Shown: positions 33,743 to 44,427, counted from the first letter of the stretch. The stretch: 64,000 bases of DNA from Novosphingobium silvae (GCF_009856825.1 NZ_WVTD01000002.1:62001-126000), one strand, 5' to 3'. A program made the numbers and translations. Notes: generated from the sequence alone by a model not told the origin.

Positions 33743-34570
33743 CTATGTGGCGACCGGCCGTCGGTTGGCAAGGCTCGGAAGCTGCGATCTCACTTCAGCG
33801 ATCCGGGCGTGATCGACATCCACGAAGCCCAACCCAGCGCCTCTGCCGTCCAGCGCACCGCCCATGTCCAGAATTACCTCGCCCCAAGGATCAACCGCAA
33901 TCGAGTGCCCGAAGGTTTCGCGCCCGTCTTGATGGCGCCCTACCTGCGCCGCCGATAGCACGTAAGCGCTGGCTTCCACCGCTCTAGCCCGCTGCAGAAG
34001 GTGCCAGTGTGCCCGCCCGGTGGGAACGGTGAAGGCAGCCGGAATCGCGATCACATCACAACGGGCCCGCCCCAAGGCTTCGAAGAGGGCGGGAAAACGC
34101 ACGTCGTAGCAGATGGCAAGTCCAACGCGGCCGACCGGGGTCTCGACCGTGACTACCTCGTCCCCCGGGTGATAGGCGCTGGATTCCCGCCATGTTTCTC
34201 CTGATGCCAGATCGACATCGAACATGTGCATCTTGTCGTAGCGAGCCCGAATTTCGCCGCTACTGTCGACAACGAAGGCTCGGTTCGCCAACATGCCGTC
34301 CGGACGCTGCACCGCCAGCGATCCGATGTGTACCCACATGCCATGGCGTCTGGCAGCCTCGCGTACCTGGATCAGGACAGTGTCCTCGCTCTCCGCCCTG
34401 ATCGAAGAGCGTGCGCGATCCCTCTGGCGATCAAGCAAGCCCGACATCTCGGGTGTGAAAAGCATTTCGGCACCGCCAGTCCGCGCCGCTGCAACGGCGT
34501 CGACAATGACCTTGCCGTTCGCGCCTGGATCGATGCCGGTCGTCATCTGCAACAATGCGGCGCGGACCAT
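33743..34570 (-). CDS. Carbon-nitrogen hydrolase (nitrilase family, Nit-like amidase)
   Basis: A 275-residue nitrilase-superfamily enzyme with the Glu-Lys-Cys triad: LFTPEMSGL (Glu41), YDKMHMFDVDL (Lys) and GLAICYDVRFP (Cys). The residues around the Cys (CYDVRFP) are those of Nit1/Nit2-type omega-amidases that repair deaminated glutathione or hydrolyse alpha-ketoglutaramate; I infer this specificity only from motif resemblance. It lies between grxC and the DUF1178 gene, a common alphaproteobacterial cluster. Confidence 0.87.
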   Translation of the reverse strand: MVRAALLQMTTGIDPGANGKVIVDAVAAARTGGAEMLFTPEMSGLLDRQRDRARSSIRAESEDTVLIQVREAARRHGMWVHIGSLAVQRPDGMLANRAFVVDSSGEIRARYDKMHMFDVDLASGETWRESSAYHPGDEVVTVETPVGRVGLAICYDVRFPALFEALGRARCDVIAIPAAFTVPTGRAHWHLLQRARAVEASAYVLSAAQVGRHQDGRETFGHSIAVDPWGEVILDMGGALDGRGAGLGFVDVDHARIAEVRSQLPSLANRRPVAT

Positions 34571-34573
34571 CGC

Positions 34574-34837
34574 TCAAAGCCCCAGGACGGCGTCGAGCTT
34601 GCCTTGACGGTCGAGAGCGCTGATGTCGTCGTAACCGCCGTATGGCTTGTTATCGACAAGAACCTGGGGAACGGTCACTGCACCCGGAACCCGCTCCACC
34701 ATCTCTGCGCGCTTGGGCCCGCCCATAGTCACATCGTACTCCTCGTAGGACACGCCCTTCCCGTCCAGCAGCGACTTCGCTGCGACACAGTAGGGGCAGC
34801 CCCACTTCGTATAGATCTCGATCCTGGGCTGGGTCAT
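34574..34837 (-). CDS. grxC: Glutaredoxin 3
   Basis: An 87-residue dithiol glutaredoxin with the CPYC active site (14-17), the TVPQVLV cis-Pro loop and the GGYDD glutathione-binding turn, i.e. the GrxC type. It reduces disulfides and glutathionylated proteins using glutathione. ATG 34837 is followed three bases after its stop by the nitrilase gene, indicating an operon; the frame upstream of 34837 reaches into hsp20 and is rejected. Confidence 0.93.
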   Translation of the reverse strand: MTQPRIEIYTKWGCPYCVAAKSLLDGKGVSYEEYDVTMGGPKRAEMVERVPGAVTVPQVLVDNKPYGGYDDISALDRQGKLDAVLGL

Positions 34838-34890
34838 TTTGGAAGCTCCTTCACGAACGCTCGGCCTTGCAAGCGGTGGGTTACGCGGGC

Positions 34891-34919
34891 CTTGAAAGGC
34901 ACGCGGGCTATCATATCTA
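34891..34919 (+). promoter_or_regulatory. Sigma32-like heat-shock promoter for hsp20
   Basis: CTTGAAA (34891-34897) matches the RpoH -35 consensus; about 13 bases further is the CTATCATAT block, acceptable as an RpoH -10 in alphaproteobacteria. Transcription would start near 34925, giving a ~93-base leader before the hsp20 ATG. Confidence 0.55.
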
Positions 34920-34924
34920 GGAAG

Positions 34925-35017
34925 TCGAGTCATGGCCCGCCATGGGGATGGCTCATCAAGCGAGGCGCCGATCGTCGGGCCTCGATTACGAAGATTGCTC
35001 ATAGGAGGATTTTTGTC
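34925..35017 (+). promoter_or_regulatory. Candidate ROSE-type RNA thermometer in the hsp20 leader
   Basis: The last part of the leader reads TTGCT-CAT-AGGAGG (about 34996-35008). A U(U/C)GCU motif pairing with the AGGA of the Shine-Dalgarno is the hallmark of ROSE thermometers, which are typical leaders of alphaproteobacterial small heat-shock genes. The upstream part has palindromic blocks (ATGGCCCGCCAT) that could form the accessory stems. Confidence 0.55.
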
Positions 35018-35488
35018 ATGAACCGTATCGACTTCACGCCCTACCGCCGCACCATGGTCGGCTTCGACCGCCTGTTCGACATGATCGAGAACCAGGGACG
35101 TGCGAGCACGGGCGACAAGTACCCGCCGTTCAATATCGAGCGTCGCGGACAGGACGCCTATCGTATCACGCTCGCCGTCGCGGGCTTCAAGGCGGCCGAT
35201 ATCGACATCACGGCGCAGGCGAACCTTCTGGTGGTCAAGGGCCAGAAGCCCGATGAAGGCACCGAGGGCGAGTTCCTGCACGTCGGTATCGCCCAGCGCG
35301 GCTTCGAACGTCGGTTTGAACTGGCGGACTATGTCCGCGTCGACAGCGCCGACCTTGCTGACGGCCTCCTCGTGATCGACCTTGTCCGAGAGGTTCCCGA
35401 GGCCATGAAGCCAAAGAAGGTGGCGATCGGCGGCAACCGGCTCATGGTTGTCGAAGCGGATGGCGCGGAAGAGTCGGCTGCTGCCTGA
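35018..35488 (+). CDS. Small heat-shock protein Hsp20 (IbpA-like)
   Basis: A 156-residue alpha-crystallin-domain chaperone that holds unfolding proteins for refolding. It starts MNRIDFTPYRRTMVGFDRLF, an IbpA-like N-terminus; the core has PPFNIERRGQDAYRITLAVAG, FKAADIDITAQANLLVV and the ELADYVRVDSADLADGLLVIDL strands. ATG 35018 follows AGGAGG. The upstream region shows a sigma32-like promoter and a ROSE-like thermometer; a terminator hairpin follows. Confidence 0.92.
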   Translation: MNRIDFTPYRRTMVGFDRLFDMIENQGRASTGDKYPPFNIERRGQDAYRITLAVAGFKAADIDITAQANLLVVKGQKPDEGTEGEFLHVGIAQRGFERRFELADYVRVDSADLADGLLVIDLVREVPEAMKPKKVAIGGNRLMVVEADGAEESAAA

Positions 35489-35499
35489 CCCGGAGCGCA

Positions 35500-35536
35500 G
35501 GTGCCCACCTCCGTCCCTTTAGGTGGGCGCCTTCTT
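35500..35536 (+). terminator. Rho-independent terminator after hsp20
   Basis: Stem GGTGCCCACCT (35500-35510) with AGGTGGGCGCC (35521-35531), one G-T pair, ten-base loop, followed by TTCTT. It lies 12 bases after the hsp20 stop. Confidence 0.75.
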
Positions 35537-35557
35537 GATAAACATGTGACCTAATCG

Positions 35558-35587
35558 GGGCGGTCCGTTGTCCGGGCCGCCCTTCTG
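35558..35587. terminator. Second hairpin, between hsp20 and the convergent oxidoreductase gene
   Basis: GGGCGG ... CCGCCC stem (35558-35582) followed by TTCTGT on the plus strand. It may back up the hsp20 terminator or act on the convergent oxidoreductase transcript. Confidence 0.5.
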
Positions 35588-35662
35588 TGTTGCCTTGGGT
35601 TGTCGCCGGTCTTCAGGGAAGAACCCTGCCCCAGCGCATGTTCATGAGGCGACGGGACGGCG

Positions 35663-36703
35663 CTATCGCGAGATCTGAAGCGATAGATCGACTGTTCGCC
35701 TTTCACTGGTGGATACAAGCGCCGCTTCGATCACCTGCTGGACTGCCAGTATCTCCGCCGAAGAGGCAGGTGGCGGTCCGACGCCAAGACATGCCTCAGC
35801 CATCATGGTGTAGAAACGTTGCTGCGAACCGCGAGGAGCAGGCAGCGAGCGTGACTGGCCCTCGCCATCGATTACGAGGAGCGGGTCTGTGTCCAGCCCC
35901 CAACTCTCGTGAGCAGGCGAAAGTCCCGCGACGGACTGCCCCTCCTGCGGATCGAGCTTCTGCTTGAGCAGCGTGCCACGTATGCCGTGGACGCGAAAAC
36001 GCGGCTCTCCGCCAGCGACACACATTCCGGCATGAAGAACCGCCCGCATGCCCGGATACTGAAGGACGATATGGGCCCAGTCCGCCGCCGCGCTTCCGTC
36101 ACGGAGCATGTCGATATCTGCGGTCACCGCACTTGGGGGCCCGAAGATCTGGATGACCTGGTCGACAAGATGAGGACCGAGGTCGAACCAGACTCCGGAG
36201 CCCGGACTGCCGTCCTCCCTCCACCGATCACGAACGTTTGGGCGGAACCGGTCGAAGTGCGATTCGAAGTGAACTACTCGCCCGATCAGGCCTTCGTCGA
36301 TGGCTGCGCGAACGGCCATGAAGTCCGTGTCCCACCGCCGATTGTGGAAGACACTGAGAACAACCCCTCGTTCACGCGCAAGCTCGACGAGGGCCTGAGC
36401 CTGCGTCAGTTGCAACGTGAAAGGCTTTTCGACGACAACATGTCGCCCGGCCTCGATCACCTTACGGGCAATGTCCGCATGCGTGTCACTAGGCGTCGCA
36501 ATAACCACCAGGGCGATCGCGGGATCCGCCAGCAATGTATCCACATCCGAAACAACCGCGATTCCATCGCAAGGTGGTTCCGTTTGGGGCCTCCGCGACA
36601 CGACGGCTTTCAGGTCCAGCTGCTCGCAAGCCCGGATGTAGGGCACATGAAAGACCCGGGTCGCCATCCCGTTGCCGATGATGCCGACGCCGATCTCTTT
36701 CAT
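35663..36703 (-). CDS. Gfo/Idh/MocA-family oxidoreductase
   Basis: A 346-residue NAD(P)-dependent oxidoreductase. The N-terminal Rossmann fold has GVGIIGNGMATRVFH and VVIATPSDTHADIA; EKPFTLQ holds the catalytic Lys-Pro pair of the family; the C-terminal domain has WFDLGPHLVDQ with the usual His. The substrate cannot be told, though the layout resembles YdgJ/scyllo-inositol dehydrogenase-like members. It begins 10 bases after the pyrG stop in the same direction, so it may be read through from pyrG. ATG 36703 is chosen as it starts directly before the Rossmann strand. Confidence 0.87.
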   Translation of the reverse strand: MKEIGVGIIGNGMATRVFHVPYIRACEQLDLKAVVSRRPQTEPPCDGIAVVSDVDTLLADPAIALVVIATPSDTHADIARKVIEAGRHVVVEKPFTLQLTQAQALVELARERGVVLSVFHNRRWDTDFMAVRAAIDEGLIGRVVHFESHFDRFRPNVRDRWREDGSPGSGVWFDLGPHLVDQVIQIFGPPSAVTADIDMLRDGSAAADWAHIVLQYPGMRAVLHAGMCVAGGEPRFRVHGIRGTLLKQKLDPQEGQSVAGLSPAHESWGLDTDPLLVIDGEGQSRSLPAPRGSQQRFYTMMAEACLGVGPPPASSAEILAVQQVIEAALVSTSERRTVDLSLQISR

Positions 36704-36713
36704 GGTTAAACCC

Positions 36714-38360
<1,647 letters not shown>

Positions 38361-38423
38361 TTAAATTGCATGGGGGCCCTCAGGCAAGCGCCAGGAGCCT
38401 CATTCCACAGGTCAAACACAAGG

Positions 38424-38454
38424 AAATGCCGTCTGACAGCGCCAGACGGCATTT
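38424..38454 (-). terminator. Rho-independent terminator after secG
   Basis: A 12-bp perfect stem AAATGCCGTCTG/CAGACGGCATTT with a seven-base loop; on the minus strand it is followed by a T-rich stretch. It lies about 36 bases downstream of the secG stop and upstream of pyrG, so pyrG probably also has its own promoter in 38349-38423. Confidence 0.8.
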
Positions 38455-38490
38455 CGTTTACGGTGAAACGCCCGGAGGCGTCTATCGCGG

Positions 38491-38898
38491 TTACTGCTTG
38501 GCAGCACCCGAAAGTGGGTCGGCAGGAACGTCCTGACCACCTGCCGGCGCTTCAGCCGGAGCCTGGACGGGAGTCGCAGCCGGGTTCGCAGAACCTGCCA
38601 GCGGGTCGGCCGGCTGCGCAGGCGCTGCAGGTGCGGTATTGCGCTCCAGCGAGGTGTCGATATCTCGCCCCGTGGTTTCGTTTACTGCAAGCGCGGCGAG
38701 CAAAATGCTCAGCACCACGAAAAGCGTCGCCAAAACCGAAGTCGCCCGCGTCAGAAAATTGGCTGCACCTCTTGCCGACATGAGACCCGAAGGGCTGCCA
38801 CCGACACCCAGCCCGCCGCCTTCGGACTTCTGGACAAGAATCACACCCACAAGCAGCGCGGCGACCAGCGCCTGGACCACGGTCAGAAAAAGGAACAT
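38491..38898 (-). CDS. secG: Preprotein translocase subunit SecG
   Basis: A 135-residue SecG with two membrane helices (about 2-22 and 53-72) and the conserved cytoplasmic loop LVQKSEGGGLGVGGSPSGLMSARG, LTRAT between them. SecG assists SecYE-mediated export. The C-terminal ~60 residues are an Ala/Pro-rich tail repeating ADPLAG/ADPLSG, longer than in enterobacterial SecG but common in alphaproteobacteria. It lies between tpiA and pyrG. Confidence 0.92.
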   Translation of the reverse strand: MFLFLTVVQALVAALLVGVILVQKSEGGGLGVGGSPSGLMSARGAANFLTRATSVLATLFVVLSILLAALAVNETTGRDIDTSLERNTAPAAPAQPADPLAGSANPAATPVQAPAEAPAGGQDVPADPLSGAAKQ

Positions 38899-39036
38899 CT
38901 TCGTTTCAGCCTTCTGTCGGGCTACGCACCCGCATCATTCGCCGCGCAGATAAGCGCTGGCGCGTCCGGGCGCAACCCGCCAGACCTGGATAGTCGGAAG
39001 ACAGTCCGTGAAACGGCCCTGCCCGGTCCGGTGATA

Positions 39037-39795
39037 TCAGTCAGCGCCCATCGAGGCAGCAGCACCGACAATCGCTAGGAAGCTTTCGGCCGTAAGGCTC
39101 GCCCCGCCGACAAGCGCACCGCCGACGTCGGGGATGGCCAGCAACTCACCGGCGTTCTCCGCCTTGACCGATCCGCCGTAGAGGATGCGCAGGTCCGCCC
39201 CGGCATCTCCGTAGATGGCGACGAGCCTTGCGCGAATCGAGGCGTGCATTGCCGCCACGTCTTCGACAGATGGAACGCGGCCGGTCCCGATCGCCCATAC
39301 GGGCTCATAAGCGATGGAAAGCTTGTCAACCGCGCCGTCAGTTCGCGGGCATGATCCCTCCAACTGGCTGCCGACGACCGCTTCGGCGTCCCCGGCATCG
39401 CGCTGGCTCTCCGTCTCTCCGACGCACAGGATCACGGCGAGGCCCGCCGAAAGCGCAGCCTCCGCCTTTGCCTTCACATCAGCATCGCTTTCCGAATGGT
39501 ACTCACGCCGCTCGGAATGACCGACGAGCGTAAAGTCCGCGCCTGCATCCTTGAGCATGGGGGCCGAGATATCGCCCGTAAAGGCCCCACTTTCCTTGTG
39601 ATGGCAATCCTGCCCGCCCACGCCGATGAGCTCGACCGCATCGCGCGTGCGGTAAAGCAGAGTCGCTGGCGGCGCGACGGCCACCTGCACCTTCGGAAAG
39701 CGTGCGGCAGCCCGGTCGATCGCGCGCGCCTCGTTGAGCATCGCGCGCGTGCCGTTCATTTTCCAGTTACCGACGATGTAAGGCAATGCAGCCAT
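39037..39795 (-). CDS. tpiA: Triosephosphate isomerase
   Basis: A 252-residue TIM-barrel enzyme interconverting dihydroxyacetone phosphate and glyceraldehyde 3-phosphate. It has the N-terminal YIVGNWKMNGT (Lys), LVGHSERR (catalytic His), YEPVWAIGTG (catalytic Glu) and the phosphate-binding ILYGGSVK and GGALVGGASL. The start is ATG 39795 (MAALPYIVG); an ATG six codons earlier is also open. It leads the tpiA-secG-pyrG group. Confidence 0.96.
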   Translation of the reverse strand: MAALPYIVGNWKMNGTRAMLNEARAIDRAAARFPKVQVAVAPPATLLYRTRDAVELIGVGGQDCHHKESGAFTGDISAPMLKDAGADFTLVGHSERREYHSESDADVKAKAEAALSAGLAVILCVGETESQRDAGDAEAVVGSQLEGSCPRTDGAVDKLSIAYEPVWAIGTGRVPSVEDVAAMHASIRARLVAIYGDAGADLRILYGGSVKAENAGELLAIPDVGGALVGGASLTAESFLAIVGAAASMGAD

Positions 39796-40145
39796 GTGAA
39801 TTCCTATTGTCAATTCTCGGCCGAGTCCTGAAAGGAGCCCGGTGCGGATCCTTTAGGCCGACCCTGGACCGCCCGGCGCTGTCCAAGGGAATCAGATGAT
39901 CCGTGTTGCAGCGCAGCTAGGCCAGTGCGCCATGGCTTGTCAAAATTCATCGGCGGTTCAGTCCAGCGATACCCGACAGATATCACCATAATGCAACAGA
40001 CTTCGCCAGCGGCTGCTTTTGCCGGCGCAAGATCGAAGCGGCATTGCAGGATGCGTCAGGGCCCCCTAAAGCCTGCGCCCGTTTCATAGGTGACGGGCCG
40101 GGTTTATCCGGGCTCTCGCAAAGCTATCGCTGATCGGCACGGTCC
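39796..40145. promoter_or_regulatory. Divergent intergenic region between tpiA and the foldase gene
   Basis: A 350-base stretch without a credible gene. It is AT-richer around 39935-40010 than the coding flanks and should hold the promoters of both divergently transcribed genes. No clear operator or RNA structure stands out. Confidence 0.4.
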
Positions 40146-42095
40146 ATGCTCCATTTCTTTCGCTCGTTCCTCAAATCCAAAGTCGGCGCCATCATCGGCC
40201 TGCTGGTGCTGGGCGTCATCGCCCTGGCGTTCGCAAGCGGCGACATAGCCGGGTTCAATACCAGTTCCGGCCTCGGTGCGGACGCCTCCGTCGCCAAGGT
40301 AGGCGACGAGGATGTGACTGCCGAGGCGCTCGAGCAGGGCACGAAGCGCGCCTTGGAGCGCGTCCAGCAGCAAAACCCGAATCTCACGATGAAAGTTCTG
40401 CTGGAACAAGGCGCGGTGGAGCAGGTGCTCGGCGATCTCATCGACCGCGCCGCTCTCTTCGCGTTCGGCAAAAGCAACGGCATCGAGGCCAGCGATCGGC
40501 TCGTCGACAGCGAACTTGCGCAGATACCGGCGTTCCAAGGGGTGGACGGTAAGTTCGACCAGAACGTCTTCCGCCAGGCGCTTGCTCAGCAGCGGATTTC
40601 GGAACAGGCCCTTCGCGGCGATATTCGCGAAAGCCTCGTCGCGCGCCAGTTGATGGCTCCCGCTCAGGTAGGGTCGGCGATCTCGCAGTACGCCGCAACC
40701 CGCTACGCAGCGCTTCTTGACGAAAGTCGCAGCGGAACCGTGATCGCCCTGCCTTCCCTGCTGTTCACACCGGAGAAGCAGCCGGGCGATGCGGAACTTG
40801 CTGCGTTCTACAAGGCTAATTCCAATCAGTTCATTCGGCCGGAGCGCCGGACGATCCGCTACGCCACCGTGGGCGAGGACGCGATCAAGGCTCCTGCAGC
40901 TCCCACCGAGGCGGAGATCGCCGCTCGGTACCAGGCCAACAAAGCGGCTTACGGCGCGGCCGACAACCGCAAGATCACGCAGCTGATCGTGCCCACGGAA
41001 GCCGCCGCCAAGGCAGTCGTGGCCGAAGTCCAGGGCGGCAAGTCGCTCGAGGTCGCTGCCCGCGAGAAAGGCCTGACGGCCGCTCCGCTGGAGTTCTTCG
41101 GGCGCGAGCAACTCTCTACACAGTTTTCGCCCGCCGTTGCGCAGGCCGTCTTCGCGGCACCCATCGGAAAGCTGGCCGCCCCGCAGAAGAGCGTGCTGGG
41201 CTGGCACGTCATCCGCGTGGATCAGGAGCAGAAGACACCCGCCCGCACGCTTGCGGAGGTTCGCGGAGAACTGTCGGAGCAGATCGCCTTGGAGAAGCGC
41301 CGCAGCGCATTCACCGACGCTTTCAGCCGCATCGAGCAGCAGTTCGCGGACGGCGCGAACCTCAACGAGGTGGCCAAGTCGGTAGGCGCTCAGGTGCAGA
41401 CCCTTCCGCCCGTGACCGCAGACGGCAACATCTACCTGCAGCCAGGCAAGACCGTGCCTGACCAGTTGCGCCCCGTGCTTGAGACCGCGTTTAAGATGGA
41501 CCAGGAGCAGCCACAGGTCGCCGAAGTCGAGCGCGGGAAGACCTTCGCTATTTTCGACATCACCGATATCGCGCCTTCGGCTCCCGCTCCCCTCGCGCAG
41601 ATCAAGGACGATGTGAAGCTCGCGTGGGCAATCGATGCCGGTTCGAAGGCGGCGAAGGCTGCGGCAATTCGCATGCAGGCGGAGATCCGCAAGGGCCGCA
41701 CCGTCGAGCAGGTCATTGCCGCCTCGGGCAAAAAGCTACCCGCGCCCCAGCAGGTTTCGATGTCGCGAGCAACGCTGGCAGCTGCGATCAATGCCCGCCG
41801 CGAGGTCCCGCCGCCGGTTTCCCTGCTGTTCCACATGTCGAAGGGAACCGTGAAGGTGCAGTCGGCGGCAGGAGAACGGGGCTGGTTCTTGGTACTCCTG
41901 AAGGACATCGTACCCGGCAAGGTCGAATCGTCCGATCTCGTGAAAAACACCCGCAACGAGCTGGGCGATCAGGTCGGACAGGCCTACGCCGACGCGTTCG
42001 GCAAGGCTGTACGCAAGGATGTGGGCGTCAAGCGCAATGCCGCAGCGATCAAGGCCGTTCGCGACCAGCTCGCCGGCAGTGCAGCCGCCAACTGA
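40146..42095 (+). CDS. PpiD-like membrane-anchored peptidyl-prolyl isomerase/foldase
   Basis: A 649-residue periplasmic foldase anchored by one N-terminal helix (about 14-34). The SurA-N-like chaperone region follows (about 45-220), then a parvulin-type domain (about 265-355) recognised by KITQLIVPTEAAAKAVVAEV and SVLGWHVIRVDQ, and a degenerate C-terminal region. It helps fold newly exported outer-membrane proteins. The trpE start lies 23 bases after its stop, so the trp operon may be partly transcribed from here; the tpiA gene is divergent. Confidence 0.88.
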   Translation: MLHFFRSFLKSKVGAIIGLLVLGVIALAFASGDIAGFNTSSGLGADASVAKVGDEDVTAEALEQGTKRALERVQQQNPNLTMKVLLEQGAVEQVLGDLIDRAALFAFGKSNGIEASDRLVDSELAQIPAFQGVDGKFDQNVFRQALAQQRISEQALRGDIRESLVARQLMAPAQVGSAISQYAATRYAALLDESRSGTVIALPSLLFTPEKQPGDAELAAFYKANSNQFIRPERRTIRYATVGEDAIKAPAAPTEAEIAARYQANKAAYGAADNRKITQLIVPTEAAAKAVVAEVQGGKSLEVAAREKGLTAAPLEFFGREQLSTQFSPAVAQAVFAAPIGKLAAPQKSVLGWHVIRVDQEQKTPARTLAEVRGELSEQIALEKRRSAFTDAFSRIEQQFADGANLNEVAKSVGAQVQTLPPVTADGNIYLQPGKTVPDQLRPVLETAFKMDQEQPQVAEVERGKTFAIFDITDIAPSAPAPLAQIKDDVKLAWAIDAGSKAAKAAAIRMQAEIRKGRTVEQVIAASGKKLPAPQQVSMSRATLAAAINARREVPPPVSLLFHMSKGTVKVQSAAGERGWFLVLLKDIVPGKVESSDLVKNTRNELGDQVGQAYADAFGKAVRKDVGVKRNAAAIKAVRDQLAGSAAAN

Positions 42096-42118
42096 CACTC
42101 CCTCAGAGAAAGCAGGAC

Positions 42119-43630
42119 ATGGAGCGCGAATCGGATCGTTCGGCAGCATTGGAGCAGCTCGCGAAGGGTAGCCCTGCCCTTGTCTGGCGCCGCCTTGTGG
42201 CCGACACCGAGACGCCTGTCGGCGCCGCGCTCAAGCTGTTCGAGGACGGCCGGGGCGATTTCCTGCTCGAGTCCGTAGAAGGCGGCGAGACGCGTGGGCG
42301 CTACAGCCTGCTCGGTCTGGATCCGGACCTGGTGTTTCGCGCAAGCGGCGCATCATGCGAGATCAACCGGCAATGGCGGGAGGATCGTTCAGCCTTCTCT
42401 GGCCTTGCGGGCGACAGCCTGACTGAACTACGCGCGCTTGTGGACAGCTGCCGCTGCGATGTTCCCGCGGAACTCCCGCGCGCCCTGTCCTGCCTTGTCG
42501 GTTACTTCGGCTACGAGACGATCGGGCTGGTCGAGAAGCTGCCCCGCGCGCCGCAGAGCTCGCTCGAACTGCCGGACATGCTTTTCGTCCGTCCCTCGTT
42601 GATCCTGGTATTCGATCGTCTTTCGGACGAGCTGTTCTGCGTTGCGCCAGTCTGGCCGGGAAGCGGGCGGCCTACTGAGGCGGTGCAACGCGCGGTTGAC
42701 CGGATCGACGAAGCCCTTAGCCGTCTTGCAGGACCGGCGCCTCGATCGGCACTCCCCTCCAGCTTGCCGGAGCCGATCCGCAATCCCGTGCTACCGGCCG
42801 AGGACTACAAGGCCATGGCGCTCAGAGCCAAGGCCTATATCGAGGCTGGCGACATCTTCCAGGTGGTGCTTGCGCAGCGCTTCACCTGCGAATTTCCGCT
42901 ACCGCCGATTGCGCTCTACCGCGCCCTGCGCCGCGTGAACCCGTCTCCATTCCTCTACTTCCTCGATCTTCCCGGCTTCGCCCTGATCGGCTCGAGCCCG
43001 GAGATCCTCGTTCGGGTGCGAGATGGAGAAGTCACCATCCGCCCGATCGCGGGAACCCGCCCTCGCGGCGGAACACCCGCCGAAGACAAGGCCAACGAAG
43101 CCGGCCTCCTTGCCGATCCGAAAGAACGGGCGGAGCATCTCATGCTGCTCGACCTCGGGCGCAACGACGTTGGCCGTGTCGCACAGGCCGGCACCGTGGA
43201 AGTGACGGACAGCTACACCATCGAGCGCTACAGCCACGTCATGCACATCGTCTCAAACGTGGTCGGACAACTCGATGCGGATGGGCACGATGCGATCGAC
43301 GCCGTGCTCGCGGGCTTTCCGGCCGGTACAGTCTCAGGAGCGCCCAAGGTTCGTGCATGCGAGATTATCGCCGAGCTCGAACCGGAAACCCGCGGCGCCT
43401 ATGCGGGCGGCGTCGGCTATTTCGCACCTGACGGCTCGGTCGACAGTTGCATCGTCCTGCGCACCGGCGTGCTCAAGGACGGTATCCTCCACGTCCAGGC
43501 GGGAGCCGGCATCGTTGCCGACAGTGACCCTGAGTACGAGCAGCGCGAATGCGAGGCCAAAAGCGGCGCTCTCTTTGCCGCCGCGCGCGAAGCTCTGCGG
43601 GTAGCCGGGGAACCCGGGTTCGGACAGTGA
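42119..43630 (+). CDS. trpE: Anthranilate synthase component I
   Basis: A 503-residue chorismate-using enzyme making anthranilate with TrpG. The tryptophan-binding LLES motif is present (DFLLESVEGG), and the catalytic domain shows VVLAQRF, FALIGSSPEILVRV, PIAGTRPRG, LDLGRNDVGRVA and FPAGTVSGAPKVRA. It is the first gene of trpE-(glycosidase)-trpG-trpD-trpC. ATG 42119 is used; the open frame upstream is an out-of-frame reading of the foldase gene. The presence of LLES predicts feedback inhibition by tryptophan. Confidence 0.96.
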   Translation: MERESDRSAALEQLAKGSPALVWRRLVADTETPVGAALKLFEDGRGDFLLESVEGGETRGRYSLLGLDPDLVFRASGASCEINRQWREDRSAFSGLAGDSLTELRALVDSCRCDVPAELPRALSCLVGYFGYETIGLVEKLPRAPQSSLELPDMLFVRPSLILVFDRLSDELFCVAPVWPGSGRPTEAVQRAVDRIDEALSRLAGPAPRSALPSSLPEPIRNPVLPAEDYKAMALRAKAYIEAGDIFQVVLAQRFTCEFPLPPIALYRALRRVNPSPFLYFLDLPGFALIGSSPEILVRVRDGEVTIRPIAGTRPRGGTPAEDKANEAGLLADPKERAEHLMLLDLGRNDVGRVAQAGTVEVTDSYTIERYSHVMHIVSNVVGQLDADGHDAIDAVLAGFPAGTVSGAPKVRACEIIAELEPETRGAYAGGVGYFAPDGSVDSCIVLRTGVLKDGILHVQAGAGIVADSDPEYEQRECEAKSGALFAAAREALRVAGEPGFGQ

Positions 43631-44427
43631 ACCTTCCCGTGCGAGGAGCCGCGACTGCGGTGCTCGCGCTGCTCGCCGCGTGCTCGTCGGAGACGGCACC
43701 ACGGGCCGAGGTTCCGCCGCCGCCACCTTGCATCGGAGAAACGTTCGAGAGCGCGAGCTTCACCCACTGCACGGCTGTGCCAGGACGTCACTCCATTCAT
43801 GCCGTGCTTGGACCCAAGGGCGGCGCTCCCTATCGCAGCCTGTCTCAATTGGCCGTGGACCGGCCCCCACGCAGCCGCGAAGTCGCTTTCGCGGTGAATG
43901 GCGGCATGTTCGACGCAGGAGGGCTGCCGATCGGCTACTTCGTGGAAGAGGGCGTGAGACGCAAGGCTCTGAACACGAACGAGGGCTGGGGCAATTTCCA
44001 CCTCATGCCCAACGGGGTCTTCTACGGCGATGCGAATGGCAAGTGGCGTATCCGTACTTCCGAGGACTTCCTGCGCGGTGTGACAGACCGGCCGGACTTC
44101 GGAACGCAGTCAGGGCCGATGCTCGTCATCGCCGGGAAGCTGCATCCAAAGATCGATGCACGCCTGCCGGAAACCGGCAAATCTTTGAAGGTCCGCAATG
44201 GTGTGGGTGTCGACACGAAGGGACGTGCCCATTTCGTGATCTCGGACGAGCCGGTTTCCTTCGGCAAGCTCGCGCGGTACTTCCGCGATGGCTTGAAGTG
44301 CCCCAACGCGTTGTTTCTTGACGGCAGCGTATCCTCGCTCTGGGACCCGCAGCATGGCCGTGTCGACGGCGGTCCTCCGCTCGGCCCCTTGATCGTTGTC
44401 GAAAAACGCGCAAAGGCGAAACCATGA
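43627..44427 (+). CDS. Phosphodiester glycosidase (NAGPA/DUF2233-type) lipoprotein within the trp operon
   Basis: A 266-residue protein with a lipoprotein signal (AVLALLAAC, lipobox Cys19) followed by a DUF2233/NAGPA-type domain: [50 protein letters not shown] and [15 protein letters not shown]. The family includes the mammalian uncovering enzyme and bacterial phosphodiester glycosidases; the substrate here is unknown. The GTG start overlaps the trpE stop and its own stop overlaps trpG (ATGA), so it is translated within the trp transcript. It has no evident link to tryptophan synthesis. Confidence 0.87.
   Translation: MNLPVRGAATAVLALLAACSSETAPRAEVPPPPPCIGETFESASFTHCTAVPGRHSIHAVLGPKGGAPYRSLSQLAVDRPPRSREVAFAVNGGMFDAGGLPIGYFVEEGVRRKALNTNEGWGNFHLMPNGVFYGDANGKWRIRTSEDFLRGVTDRPDFGTQSGPMLVIAGKLHPKIDARLPETGKSLKVRNGVGVDTKGRAHFVISDEPVSFGKLARYFRDGLKCPNALFLDGSVSSLWDPQHGRVDGGPPLGPLIVVEKRAKAKP

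Noticed and set aside
40104..41207. Long minus-strand frame opposite the PpiD-like gene
   Set aside because: Low-complexity Arg/Leu-rich product, no start signal, complete overlap with a clear gene.
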